A stretch of 64,000 bases of DNA from JAUVPB01 sp965223695 (GTDB lineage Bacteria; Actinomycetota; Thermoleophilia; Gaiellales; Gaiellaceae), in the NCBI GenBank assembly GCA_965223695.1, contig CBDCXJ010000041.1:13759-77758 (forward strand), read 5' to 3'. Numbering within the stretch: position 1 is the first letter of the stretch; every line of letters starts with the position of its first letter. A program made the translations under genes and the position numbers. The notes beneath the pieces were generated by a model. The model searched no databases. It worked only from the letters and a program-made list of their open reading frames with translations, and was not told where the DNA came from. Shown here one piece after another: positions 53,154 through 61,258 of the stretch.

Positions 53154-53620
53154 TCCTCACGATCAGCGTCAACGGAGTGCAGCACGAGCTCGATGTCGAT
53201 CCGCACGCGACGATGCTCGACGTCTTGCGCGACGAGCTCGCGCTGACCGGTACCAAGGAGGGCTGCACGGAGGGGGAATGTGGCGCCTGCACCGTCCTCG
53301 TCGACGGCGCTGCGGTCGACGCCTGCCTGCTGGTTGCCCTGAGCGTCGACGGCGCCGCGATCGAGACCGTCGAGGGAGTGGGCGGAGATGGGGGCGAGCT
53401 CTCGCCGCTTCAGCGCCAGCTGGTGGATCTCGGCGGAGTGCAGTGTGGCTTCTGCACGCCAGGGTTTGTGATGACGCTGACGGCGTTCCTGCGTGAGAAT
53501 CGCTCGCCGAACCGGGAGCAGATCGAAGAGGCGCTCGCAGGGAACATCTGCCGCTGCACCGGCTACACGCAAATCGTTGAGGCCGTCGAGGCGACCGCGG
53601 CACAGGAGGCGGCGCTGTGA
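53150..53620 (+). CDS. Molybdenum hydroxylase [2Fe-2S] subunit (CoxS/XdhC type)
   Basis: A 156-residue small subunit. The plant-type cluster uses Cys39, Cys44 and Cys47 (GCTEGECGACTVLVDG) and Cys59. The second cluster uses Cys99 and Cys102 (CGFCTPGF) and Cys134 and Cys136 (GNICRCTGY). All eight ligands are present. It overlaps both neighbours by 4 bases. Only one such subunit is encoded here although two large subunits follow. Confidence 0.96.
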   Translation: MILTISVNGVQHELDVDPHATMLDVLRDELALTGTKEGCTEGECGACTVLVDGAAVDACLLVALSVDGAAIETVEGVGGDGGELSPLQRQLVDLGGVQCGFCTPGFVMTLTAFLRENRSPNREQIEEALAGNICRCTGYTQIVEAVEATAAQEAAL

Positions 53621-55911
53621 GCGCGCTCGTCGGCACGAGCGTCGCACGGACCGACGGCTCGGCCAAGGTAACCGGCGACGCTCTCTACGCCGTCGACTAT
53701 GCCGAGCCCGGCATGCTGCACGCGCGCCTGCTCCGCTCCCCGGTCGCGGCCGGAACCATCGTCCGGCTCGACGCTGGTAGAGCCAGCGAGATGCCCGGCG
53801 TCCACGGCGTGTTCAGCGCCAGCGACGCTCCGACCTCTCGCGCCGGATGGGTGCTCAAGGAGCAACGGCTGTTCGATGGCGAGCTACTGCGCTATGAGGG
53901 CGAGCCGATCGCCGGCGTCGTCGCCGACACGCGCGAGCAGGCAACGGCCGCCCTCGCCGCCATCGAGCTCGAGATCGACGAGCTCGAGCCGGTCGCCGAC
54001 CTCACCTCGGCCATCGCGCCTAACGCACGACTCGTCCACCCCGAATGGGAGAGCTACGAGCCCGCCGGGCCCGACGACCACCCGCGGCGGGGAAATGTCG
54101 CCGCCGAGCTTCTTCACGATCCCGATCCCGAAGCGTTCGAGCACGCGGTCTCGAGCGCACACGCGATCGTCGAAGACGAGTACACGGTTCCCCGCCAGTA
54201 TCAGGCCTACCTCGAGCCGAAGAGCGCCGTGGCCTCCTACCGCGAGGGTCGCTACCTCGTCCACACCGCCCACCAGTACCCGTTCAACATCCGCGACCGC
54301 CTCGCGCAGCTCCTCGACGTCAGGCCGTCATCGATTCGCGTGCTCGGCCACCACGTCGGCGGAGCCTTCGGAGGCAAGCTCGACGCGGGGCTCGAGCCCT
54401 ACGCGGCTCTGTTCGCCCGCCTGACCAGCCGGCCGGTCAAACTCGTCAACAGCCGCGAGGAAGACATCCTCACCTGCCCGTCGAGGAGCAACGCAACGGT
54501 GCGCCTTCGCACAGCCCTCGCCGCTGACGGGACGATCCTCGCCCGCGAGCTCGTCGAGCTCATCGACAACGGTGCCTACAGCGGCGAGACGCCCTGGCTC
54601 ACGAGCATCCCGATGCACGTGCTCGGCCAGGTGTACCGACCGGGCATTACCAGGGTCAAGTCGACCCTCGCCTACACGAACACCGCGCCGACCGGCGCCT
54701 TTCGCGGCGTCAGTGGCGCCTCCCTCTACTTCGCGATCGAGCAGCACATGGACAGCTGCGCCCGCACACTCGGGATCGATCGGCGCGCGTTCCGCATGCA
54801 CAACCTGATCGGCGAAGCGCACGTGACCCCGAACGGCCAGACGCTCGAGGACTCGGCGCTTCTTCGTGAGGCCTTCACACGCGTCGAGGAGCGAGCTCCC
54901 TGGACGGAACGCGCCGTCGGGAACGGAAGCGACGACAAGCTCCGCGGGAGCGCCCTGGCCGCGGTCACCTGGCTGACGAGCCCCGCGCCCGGCTCGGCAA
55001 CGCTGAAGCTGAACGAGGACGGCACGCTGGGCCTGATCACCGCTGCGACCGATAACGGCTCGGGCGCCGTGACGATGGGCATCACCCAGATCGCCGCCGA
55101 CGCGCTCGGCCTGCAAGCTGAGGACGTCGTCCTGCTGATGCCGGACACGGACGCGGCGAGCTACGACGCCGGATCGCAGGGGTCAAGGACAACGCAGCTT
55201 GCCGGCCGCGCCACGGCCATCGCGGCAGCCGAGCTCAAGGAGAAGCTGCTCGATTTCGCCTCCGGGCTGCTCGAGGCCGATGTCGCCGACCTCGAGCTCG
55301 AGGACGGGCACGTCGTGGTCGCCGGAGCACCGGAGCGCCGGATCCCGCTGGCACAGGCTGCGAACGCAGCGACGTTCGCCGTCGGGCCTCTTACCGGAAC
55401 GGGCTCGTACGCAACCCCCGTCCCCGAGTACAACCCGGGCTGCGCGAGCGGCATGTTGTTCCCGGTGTTCCCGACTCCGACCTACCACGTGCATTACGCC
55501 GAGGTCGAGGTCGACCCTGTCACCGGCAACGTGTCCGTAACGCGCTACGTTGTGGCGCAGGAGGTCGGGCGCGCCATCAACCCAGCCGGCATCCGCGGTC
55601 AGATCCAGGGAGGCGTCGCACAGGGCATCGGCTACGCGCTCTATGAGAGCCTCGAGAGCGAGAACGGGAGATACCGCGAGCGCTCGCTCGAGACGTATCG
55701 GCTACCGCTGGCCTGCGACGTGCCGGAGGTGGAGATCATCCTCATGGAGCATCCCGGAGCCGAGGGACCGTTGGGTGCCAAGGGTGTGGCCGAGCCGCCT
55801 CTCGTGCCCGTGGCCGCGGCCGTCGCCAGTGCCGTCGCCGACGCGATCGGGCACCCGATCACGCGACTCCCGATTCGCCCAGATGACGTGCTTGCGGCGC
55901 TGGTCGGGTAG
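53617..55911 (+). CDS. Molybdenum hydroxylase large subunit (first copy)
   Basis: A 764-residue xanthine dehydrogenase/CO dehydrogenase-family large subunit. The molybdenum-pterin segments include GHHVGGAFGGKLDAGLEPYA, TGAFRGVSGASLYFAIEQ and NPAGIRGQIQGGVAQGIGYA. The catalytic glutamate is in GAKGVAEPPLVP. It lacks the AYRCSFR loop of true form I CO dehydrogenase, so hydroxylation of a heterocycle or aldehyde is more likely. GTG 53617 overlaps the small subunit by 4 bases. Confidence 0.93.
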   Translation: MSALVGTSVARTDGSAKVTGDALYAVDYAEPGMLHARLLRSPVAAGTIVRLDAGRASEMPGVHGVFSASDAPTSRAGWVLKEQRLFDGELLRYEGEPIAGVVADTREQATAALAAIELEIDELEPVADLTSAIAPNARLVHPEWESYEPAGPDDHPRRGNVAAELLHDPDPEAFEHAVSSAHAIVEDEYTVPRQYQAYLEPKSAVASYREGRYLVHTAHQYPFNIRDRLAQLLDVRPSSIRVLGHHVGGAFGGKLDAGLEPYAALFARLTSRPVKLVNSREEDILTCPSRSNATVRLRTALAADGTILARELVELIDNGAYSGETPWLTSIPMHVLGQVYRPGITRVKSTLAYTNTAPTGAFRGVSGASLYFAIEQHMDSCARTLGIDRRAFRMHNLIGEAHVTPNGQTLEDSALLREAFTRVEERAPWTERAVGNGSDDKLRGSALAAVTWLTSPAPGSATLKLNEDGTLGLITAATDNGSGAVTMGITQIAADALGLQAEDVVLLMPDTDAASYDAGSQGSRTTQLAGRATAIAAAELKEKLLDFASGLLEADVADLELEDGHVVVAGAPERRIPLAQAANAATFAVGPLTGTGSYATPVPEYNPGCASGMLFPVFPTPTYHVHYAEVEVDPVTGNVSVTRYVVAQEVGRAINPAGIRGQIQGGVAQGIGYALYESLESENGRYRERSLETYRLPLACDVPEVEIILMEHPGAEGPLGAKGVAEPPLVPVAAAVASAVADAIGHPITRLPIRPDDVLAALVG

Positions 55912-55941
55912 CGCTCGCGCCGAGCCCGTACCCTCCGGCCA

Positions 55942-58299
55942 GTGAGCGAACTGGCAATCCACCGCGGCAAGTACATCGGCGCCCGGGTCACCCGGCTCGA
56001 GGACCCCGGCTTGCTCGCCGGCGAGGCCCGCTACGTAGCCGACCTCACGCTGCCCCGGATGCTGCACGCCGCGTTCGTGCGCTCCCCCGTGCCGCACGCG
56101 ACGATCCGCTCGATCGACACCGCGGCTGCCGAGGCCCTGGCGGGAGTCGAGACCGTGTTCACGGCCGCCGACATCACCGCCGAACCACTGGTCGACGCCA
56201 TCGACATCGAAGCGCTCGAGAAGACCCCCGTGCCGATGCTCGCGACCGATCGGGTTCGCTTCGTCGGTGAGGGGGTCGCGGTGGTCGTGGCGGTCGACCA
56301 GTACATCGCCGAGGATGCCGCGGCGCTGGTCGAGGTCGAATACGACGACCTCGGGGTCTCGACGACCGTCGAGGAGGCGCGGGCCGAGGGGGCGGAACAG
56401 CTCTTCGACCACGTCACGGCGAACACGATCTACGACGGCACCCAGACGTTTGGCGACCCGGACGCCGCGTTCGCAAACGCAGACAGGGTCTACAAGCGCA
56501 CGGTACGTGGCAACAGATTCGTCGCGGCTCCGATGGAGACACGCGGCACACTCGCCGACTGCGAGCGAGCCGAGGGAAAGCTGACCGTGTGGACATCGAC
56601 GCAGGTGCCCGAGCTCGTGCGCATGCAGATCGCGGACGCGCTCGACTTCCCGGCGCAGAACCTGCGCGTCGTCGCGCCCCACGTCGGCGGGGGCTTCGGC
56701 CTGAAGGTGGCGGGGTTCCCGGAGGACGTCGTGATCCCCTTCCTCTCACTCCAGCTCGGGCGTCCGGTGCGGTGGATCGAGGACCGCCGCGAGAACCTGA
56801 CCGGGGCACTCCACGCCAAGCAGCAGGTGATCGACGTGGAGGCTGCGCTCGACAGCGACGGGACGATCATTGCGCTGCGCGCGACCTGCAACGGCGACTC
56901 CGGTGCCTACTCGTGTGTCGCGACGAGCGCGCTGATCGAGCCGTGGTACGCGGCCTCGATGATGCCGGGCGTCTTCCGCGTGCGCCACTACGAGACACGC
57001 ATCCTGGCGACGCTGACGAACAAGACACCGACCGGGCCCTACCGTGGCGTTGGCTGGACGGGCGGCCACACGGCGCGCGAGCACCTGCTCGACGAGATCG
57101 CGCGCGATCTCGAGCTCGACCCGGCCGAGTTCCGCAAGCAGAACATGGTTCGCGCCGATGAGTTCCCCTACGAATCGTGCGCAGGCCAGGTCTACGACAG
57201 CGGGAGCTTCATCGAGTCGGTCGATGCCGCGCTCGAGCTCGCCGGGTACGAGCAGCTCCGTGAGGAGCAGTTTGCCGCGAGGCCTGACGGCCGCTACATC
57301 GGGATCGGAATCAGTCCCTACGTGGAGCCGACCGCGCACGGAACGGAGTCGGCCGAGCAGCTGTTGGGGTTCCCGTTCCCCTCACACGACAACTCGACGG
57401 TGACCATGGATCCGTCTGGCAAGGTCACCGTCGCTGTCGGAGTGACAACTCAGGGGCAAGGCCACAAGACGACCTTCGCGCAGGTCGCCGCAGACGCGCT
57501 CGGCGTCGACCTGGACGACGTCTCGGTCGTGCAGGGCGACACCGACGCCGTGCCGTTCGGCATGGGGACGTACGCGAGCCGTGCCGCCGTGATCGGCGGC
57601 GGAGCGACAGCGCTAGCGGCGCTCGACGTACGCACGAAGCTGCTCAAGGCGGCCGGCCTCCTGCTCGAGGTCGCCGCCGACGACCTGACGATCGAGAGCT
57701 CGCGCATCTACGTCAAGGGCTCACCGGACACGGGAATGGCCGTGAGCGAAGCGGCCATCGCCGCCTACTGGGCACCGAATGCCCGCACCGAGGGCGAGGA
57801 CCCATATCTCTCTGCGACGCGTTTCTACGACCCAAAGGCGACGTACGGCAACGGCTGCATCGTCTCGGTCGCCGAGGTCGACGTCGCCACCGGCCACGCC
57901 CAGGTCACGCGCGTCGCCGCCGTCGAGGACTGCGGCACGGTGCTCAACCCGATGATCGTCGACGGTCAGGTGCGGGGCGCGATCGCGCAAGGCATCGGCG
58001 GCGCGATCTACGAGGAGATCGTCTACGACGAGGGGGCGCAACCGCTCTCGACCACCTACCTCGACTACTTGCTCCCGACGGCAACCGATGTCCCGGAGAT
58101 CCTCGTCGGTCACCTCGAGACGCCATCGCCGGTCACCGTGGGTGGGATCAAGGGCATGGGCGAATCGGGATTGATTGCGGCGCAGGGCTCGGTGGTAAGC
58201 GCAGTGCTCGATGCGATCTCGCCGTTCGAGCCCTCGCTCGAGGTGCTCGAGCTGCCGCTTACGCCCAACCGGATTCTTCAACTGATCGGGCGCATCTGA
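55942..58299 (+). CDS. Molybdenum hydroxylase large subunit (second copy)
   Basis: A 785-residue large subunit, clearly different from the preceding one. GTG 55942 lies 30 bases after it. Motifs are APHVGGGFGLKVAGFPEDVV, TGPYRGVGWTGGHTAREHLL, VDGQVRGAIAQGIGGAIYEE, and the catalytic glutamate in GGIKGMGESGLIAAQG. No second FAD or 2Fe-2S subunit follows, so it probably shares those encoded at 52212-53620. The two may give enzymes with different substrates from one electron-transfer set. Confidence 0.93.
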   Translation: MSELAIHRGKYIGARVTRLEDPGLLAGEARYVADLTLPRMLHAAFVRSPVPHATIRSIDTAAAEALAGVETVFTAADITAEPLVDAIDIEALEKTPVPMLATDRVRFVGEGVAVVVAVDQYIAEDAAALVEVEYDDLGVSTTVEEARAEGAEQLFDHVTANTIYDGTQTFGDPDAAFANADRVYKRTVRGNRFVAAPMETRGTLADCERAEGKLTVWTSTQVPELVRMQIADALDFPAQNLRVVAPHVGGGFGLKVAGFPEDVVIPFLSLQLGRPVRWIEDRRENLTGALHAKQQVIDVEAALDSDGTIIALRATCNGDSGAYSCVATSALIEPWYAASMMPGVFRVRHYETRILATLTNKTPTGPYRGVGWTGGHTAREHLLDEIARDLELDPAEFRKQNMVRADEFPYESCAGQVYDSGSFIESVDAALELAGYEQLREEQFAARPDGRYIGIGISPYVEPTAHGTESAEQLLGFPFPSHDNSTVTMDPSGKVTVAVGVTTQGQGHKTTFAQVAADALGVDLDDVSVVQGDTDAVPFGMGTYASRAAVIGGGATALAALDVRTKLLKAAGLLLEVAADDLTIESSRIYVKGSPDTGMAVSEAAIAAYWAPNARTEGEDPYLSATRFYDPKATYGNGCIVSVAEVDVATGHAQVTRVAAVEDCGTVLNPMIVDGQVRGAIAQGIGGAIYEEIVYDEGAQPLSTTYLDYLLPTATDVPEILVGHLETPSPVTVGGIKGMGESGLIAAQGSVVSAVLDAISPFEPSLEVLELPLTPNRILQLIGRI

Positions 58300-58852
58300 C
58301 GCGCCTGAATGGTCTAGGTGTTGAGTAGGCGCACCGGCGCGCCGCTCACGGACGCGCCCGCGCCCTGGGCGCGGCGCCCTCGATCATCTGCGAGAAGCTC
58401 CGCATCGCCTCCTCTCGAGTCGCGTAGACGCCCTGCGGGAAGACGAACGCCGTGGTCACACCCAGCTCGGCATATGAGTCGAGCTGCGCCCGACACGAGG
58501 CGCTGTCTCCGATGACGAAGATCGAGTCGACCATCTCGTCGCTCACGAACCGGGCGGTGCCGGCATCCGCTCCTTCGCCGTCCCCACTCCTTCTCGAAGG
58601 GGCGGCCCACGGAGGAGCTCGTGCGACAGGTGGCTGAGATCAAGGCGAGACTCGGTCTGGGGGAGCTTCCGGAGAAGACCGGCGAGACCTCGGCCCCCTG
58701 AACCGATTCGAGGCGCGGAGCCCCTTCTTCACGCGCGTGGGCGTCGATCTCGGATCCCTGCCGCGAACGATGGCTGGGCGTCTACGAGTGCGGAACGATG
58801 CAGGCGTTCTTGCCGGATGCGCCCTCGTGGGTTTGCGCGGCGTCGCGCGCCT
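58300..58852. other. 553-base stretch with gene debris
   Basis: Apart from the LLM-like fragment listed separately, one forward frame encodes FSKGRPTEELVRQVAEIKAR, then LGLGELPEKTGETSAP and a stop at 58699-58701. It looks like the tail of an unidentified protein without a start. Nothing else is supported. Confidence 0.35.
58346..58590 (-). pseudogene. C-terminal fragment of an LLM-class oxidoreductase
   Basis: In one reverse frame the sequence reads RFVSDEMVDSIFVIGDSASC, then RAQLDSYAELGVTTAFVFPQ and a stop at 58346-58348. This resembles the last 60-70 residues of LLM-class proteins, like the end of the intact gene at 51075-52094. The upstream part of such a gene (barrel, flavin site) is missing. 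It is probably a decayed copy left by deletion. Confidence 0.5.
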
Positions 58853-59809
58853 TCAGGCGTAGTCGGGGTTGGCGCAGTACCAGGCCACGGTCGCCGGGAT
58901 CGCGTCGCGGTGTGGCGTCACATCGGCGCCAAAGCGCGCCTCGAACTTGCTGTGATCGATCACGTGAGGCCTGTCGAACTGGTAGACGAGCTCCGCGACC
59001 TCGCCAACGTCCGCCTGGAAGCGGCCGATGACCTTGATGAAGAAGCCGCTCAGCTTCGAGCCGCGTACGCGAGGCGTGAGGCCAAGCTCCTCGAAGACGA
59101 TCGTCGCGAGCTCGCGATGCGTCAGGGTCGGTGCCGCGGGTACATGCCAGACTTCGCCGAGCGCCGCCTCCTCCTCGCCAAGCGTGATGAAGCCACGCGC
59201 GAGGTCCTCGACATAAACGTAGGTGTGCGGCGCATCGACGTCGCCGAGTATCCGCATCGGCCTTCCGGCGATGACCGGGTAGATGTGACGCTGCCCGAAC
59301 GTCGACCCGTACGCCGAGTTGAGCGCGCCCGGCCCGTACATCGCCGCTCCGCGCCCCACCACTGTCGGCACCCGACCTTCAGCGTGCGCTCCGAGTACAG
59401 ACGCGGCCAGCTCCGCGCGCAAACGACCTTTGCGCGTCGTTGAGCTCTCGGGTAGCTCTTCGGTGATCGGCTCACTGACGGCGCCGTAGGCATAGACGTC
59501 GTCTGCGTACACGAGGCGCGAGCCCGCTCCCGAGAGGGCCTTGAGCGTCGCTGCGACGACCGGCGGGAACAGCGCGTACCAGTCGACGTAGTGCGCGTTG
59601 AGACAGAGGAAGACCGTACGAGCGCGGCTGCAGAGCTCCGCGAGCGCCTGCGCGTCGCGACCGTCGATCGCGCGCGGCTTCGTACCCGGCATGTCGTAGG
59701 CCGGGTTGCCGACGACGCTCACCAGGGTCACTTCCGAGCCGCGTTCCTCGAGCTGTCGGGCAAGCGCCGTTCCGAGCGGCCCAGCTCCCAAAACGACCTC
59801 TCGGCTCAT
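58853..59809 (-). CDS. NAD-dependent epimerase/dehydratase (extended SDR)
   Basis: A 318-residue extended SDR. The nucleotide loop is VVLGAGPLGTALARQLEERG. The active-site Tyr-x3-Lys is not obvious: RLVYADDVYAYG stands where it is expected, and AAMYGPGALN follows. DVDAPHTYVYVEDLARGFIT is the typical substrate-domain segment. It may be an atypical, catalytically altered member. The second SDR gene lies 30 bases upstream on the same strand and shares its C-terminal part (VIDHSKFEARFGADVTPHRD), so the two are paralogues in one operon. Confidence 0.87.
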   Translation of the reverse strand: MSREVVLGAGPLGTALARQLEERGSEVTLVSVVGNPAYDMPGTKPRAIDGRDAQALAELCSRARTVFLCLNAHYVDWYALFPPVVAATLKALSGAGSRLVYADDVYAYGAVSEPITEELPESSTTRKGRLRAELAASVLGAHAEGRVPTVVGRGAAMYGPGALNSAYGSTFGQRHIYPVIAGRPMRILGDVDAPHTYVYVEDLARGFITLGEEEAALGEVWHVPAAPTLTHRELATIVFEELGLTPRVRGSKLSGFFIKVIGRFQADVGEVAELVYQFDRPHVIDHSKFEARFGADVTPHRDAIPATVAWYCANPDYA

Positions 59810-59839
59810 GCCGGCACCGTAATCGCGGCTGCTCCCCGC

Positions 59840-60755
59840 TCAGCTTGGAGGGTGCTCCGTGAACCACGCCACCGTTTCCCTGACGGCCTCGCGGTGGGGT
59901 GTCACGTCTGCACCGAAGGCCCGCTCGTACTTCGAGTGGTCGACGAGCCACGGGTTCACGTACTGGTAGACCTTCTCGCGCTTGAGCTTGCGCATGTCAG
60001 CGTTGAACAGCGCGAGGGCGCTGAGCACTAGCCCGTTCGCCACGCGAATCCGTGGCTTCTCGCCCATCTCCTCGAAGATCATGCCGAGAGGCTCCCTCGG
60101 GACGATCGGCTTTGCGCTCGGAACGTGCCAGATCTCTCCAAGCGCCTCCGCGCGCTGACCGAGCGTGATCAGCGCCCGGGCGCAGTCGTCCGCATAGGTG
60201 TAGGTATGCACGGCGTCGAGATCACCCAGGAAGTTGGCCGGCTTGCCGGACATGATCGGTCCGAAGACCTGGTCGCTCCCGATTCCGTGACGCACGTTGG
60301 GCCCGTAGATGTCCGACGCCTGACCGACGGTAGCCCCGGATCTTCCCGCTCTCGTGCGCCGCGATGGTTTGACTCGCCATCTCTGAGTAAAACTTGCCGG
60401 CCCTGCGATCGCCGTAGGAGTGCGGGCTGTCCTCCGACATCGGCCCGTGCGTCGGGTCGTACATGTAGTGATTGCTCGCAACGACGAGCTTCGCTCCGGT
60501 CTCCGCAGCCACCTCGATGATGGCGTCCTGCACCGCGGGAAAGAGGCACTGGTAGACGACGTCGCCCCCCTGCATCACCCGCCGGACATCGTCGACGTTC
60601 GAAGCGTCGGCCTTCGTGACCTGCACTCCCGGCGGAACCAGAGCGTCACCGCTCCGATTCACGCCACGAACCGTGGCACCCTGCCTGGCCAGCTCCCGCA
60701 CCACTGCGTTGCCGATCCCACCGCTTGCACCGAACACGACGTGCACGCCCGTCAT
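59840..60755 (-). CDS. NAD-dependent epimerase/dehydratase (extended SDR), single frameshift
   Basis: About 304 residues if repaired. ATG 60755 follows AAGGAGA. The N-terminal part (VVFGASGGIGNAVVRELARQ, to AAHESGKIR) is in one frame and the rest (ATVGQASDIYGPNVRHGIGS to the end) in another. The switch is at the CCCC run 60334-60337; removing one base restores KIRATVGQASDIYGP. The Rossmann loop GASGGIG and the SNHYMYDP segment are present. It is the paralogue and upstream neighbour of the SDR at 58853-59809. Confidence 0.78.
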
Positions 60756-61258
60756 CTCGCTCTCCTTCACGTAGCGATCGCCTAGGTTTCCACGCCGCGG
60801 CCCCCAACGCCAGGCAAACCCGAAGAATGCGAGCTCGATCCCGAGCCTCACGACGCCGGCAACGGGGACCGGTGCTTGCCGGAGCAGCTCGGGTCGCCTT
60901 GGTGCGAAGCGCGCGGACACCGCCGCGCTGAATAGATCCTGTCCGACGGCCACGGGGCCCGGGCCCCCGACGGTCACGCTCGCCATCGACTGTTCGGCGA
61001 CTGCAGGGAAGACAGCCTCGGCGGCCACGGGAGCCCGGTCAACTCCGGCGACTTACACGATGACCGTGGCCACCAGGACGGCGAAGATGAGCGGCCCGTA
61101 GGCTGCCAGCGCGGCGGTCCAGCCGAGTTCCGCGGGGTCGGCCTGCCCTGGGCCTTGACGTCCGGCGGCTCGTTCGTACAGTGGGTAGAGAGGGGTGGCC
61201 GGACCGGGAGTCGGCTGTGGTACGACCGCCCGTGTCGTCGAGCCAAGGAGTGTCCCCG
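60756..61258. other. 503-base gap without a supported gene
   Basis: One reverse frame ends in a membrane-like tail (ELGWTAALAAYGPLIFAVLV, stop 61053-61055) but has no start clear of the next gene, so I do not call it. The rest should hold the promoters of the divergent SDR and SGNH genes. Confidence 0.35.

Noticed and set aside
53617..58299. True aerobic CO dehydrogenase (CoxL)
   Set aside because: Neither large subunit has the AYRCSFR active-site loop of form I CoxL; only the wider molybdenum hydroxylase family is supported.
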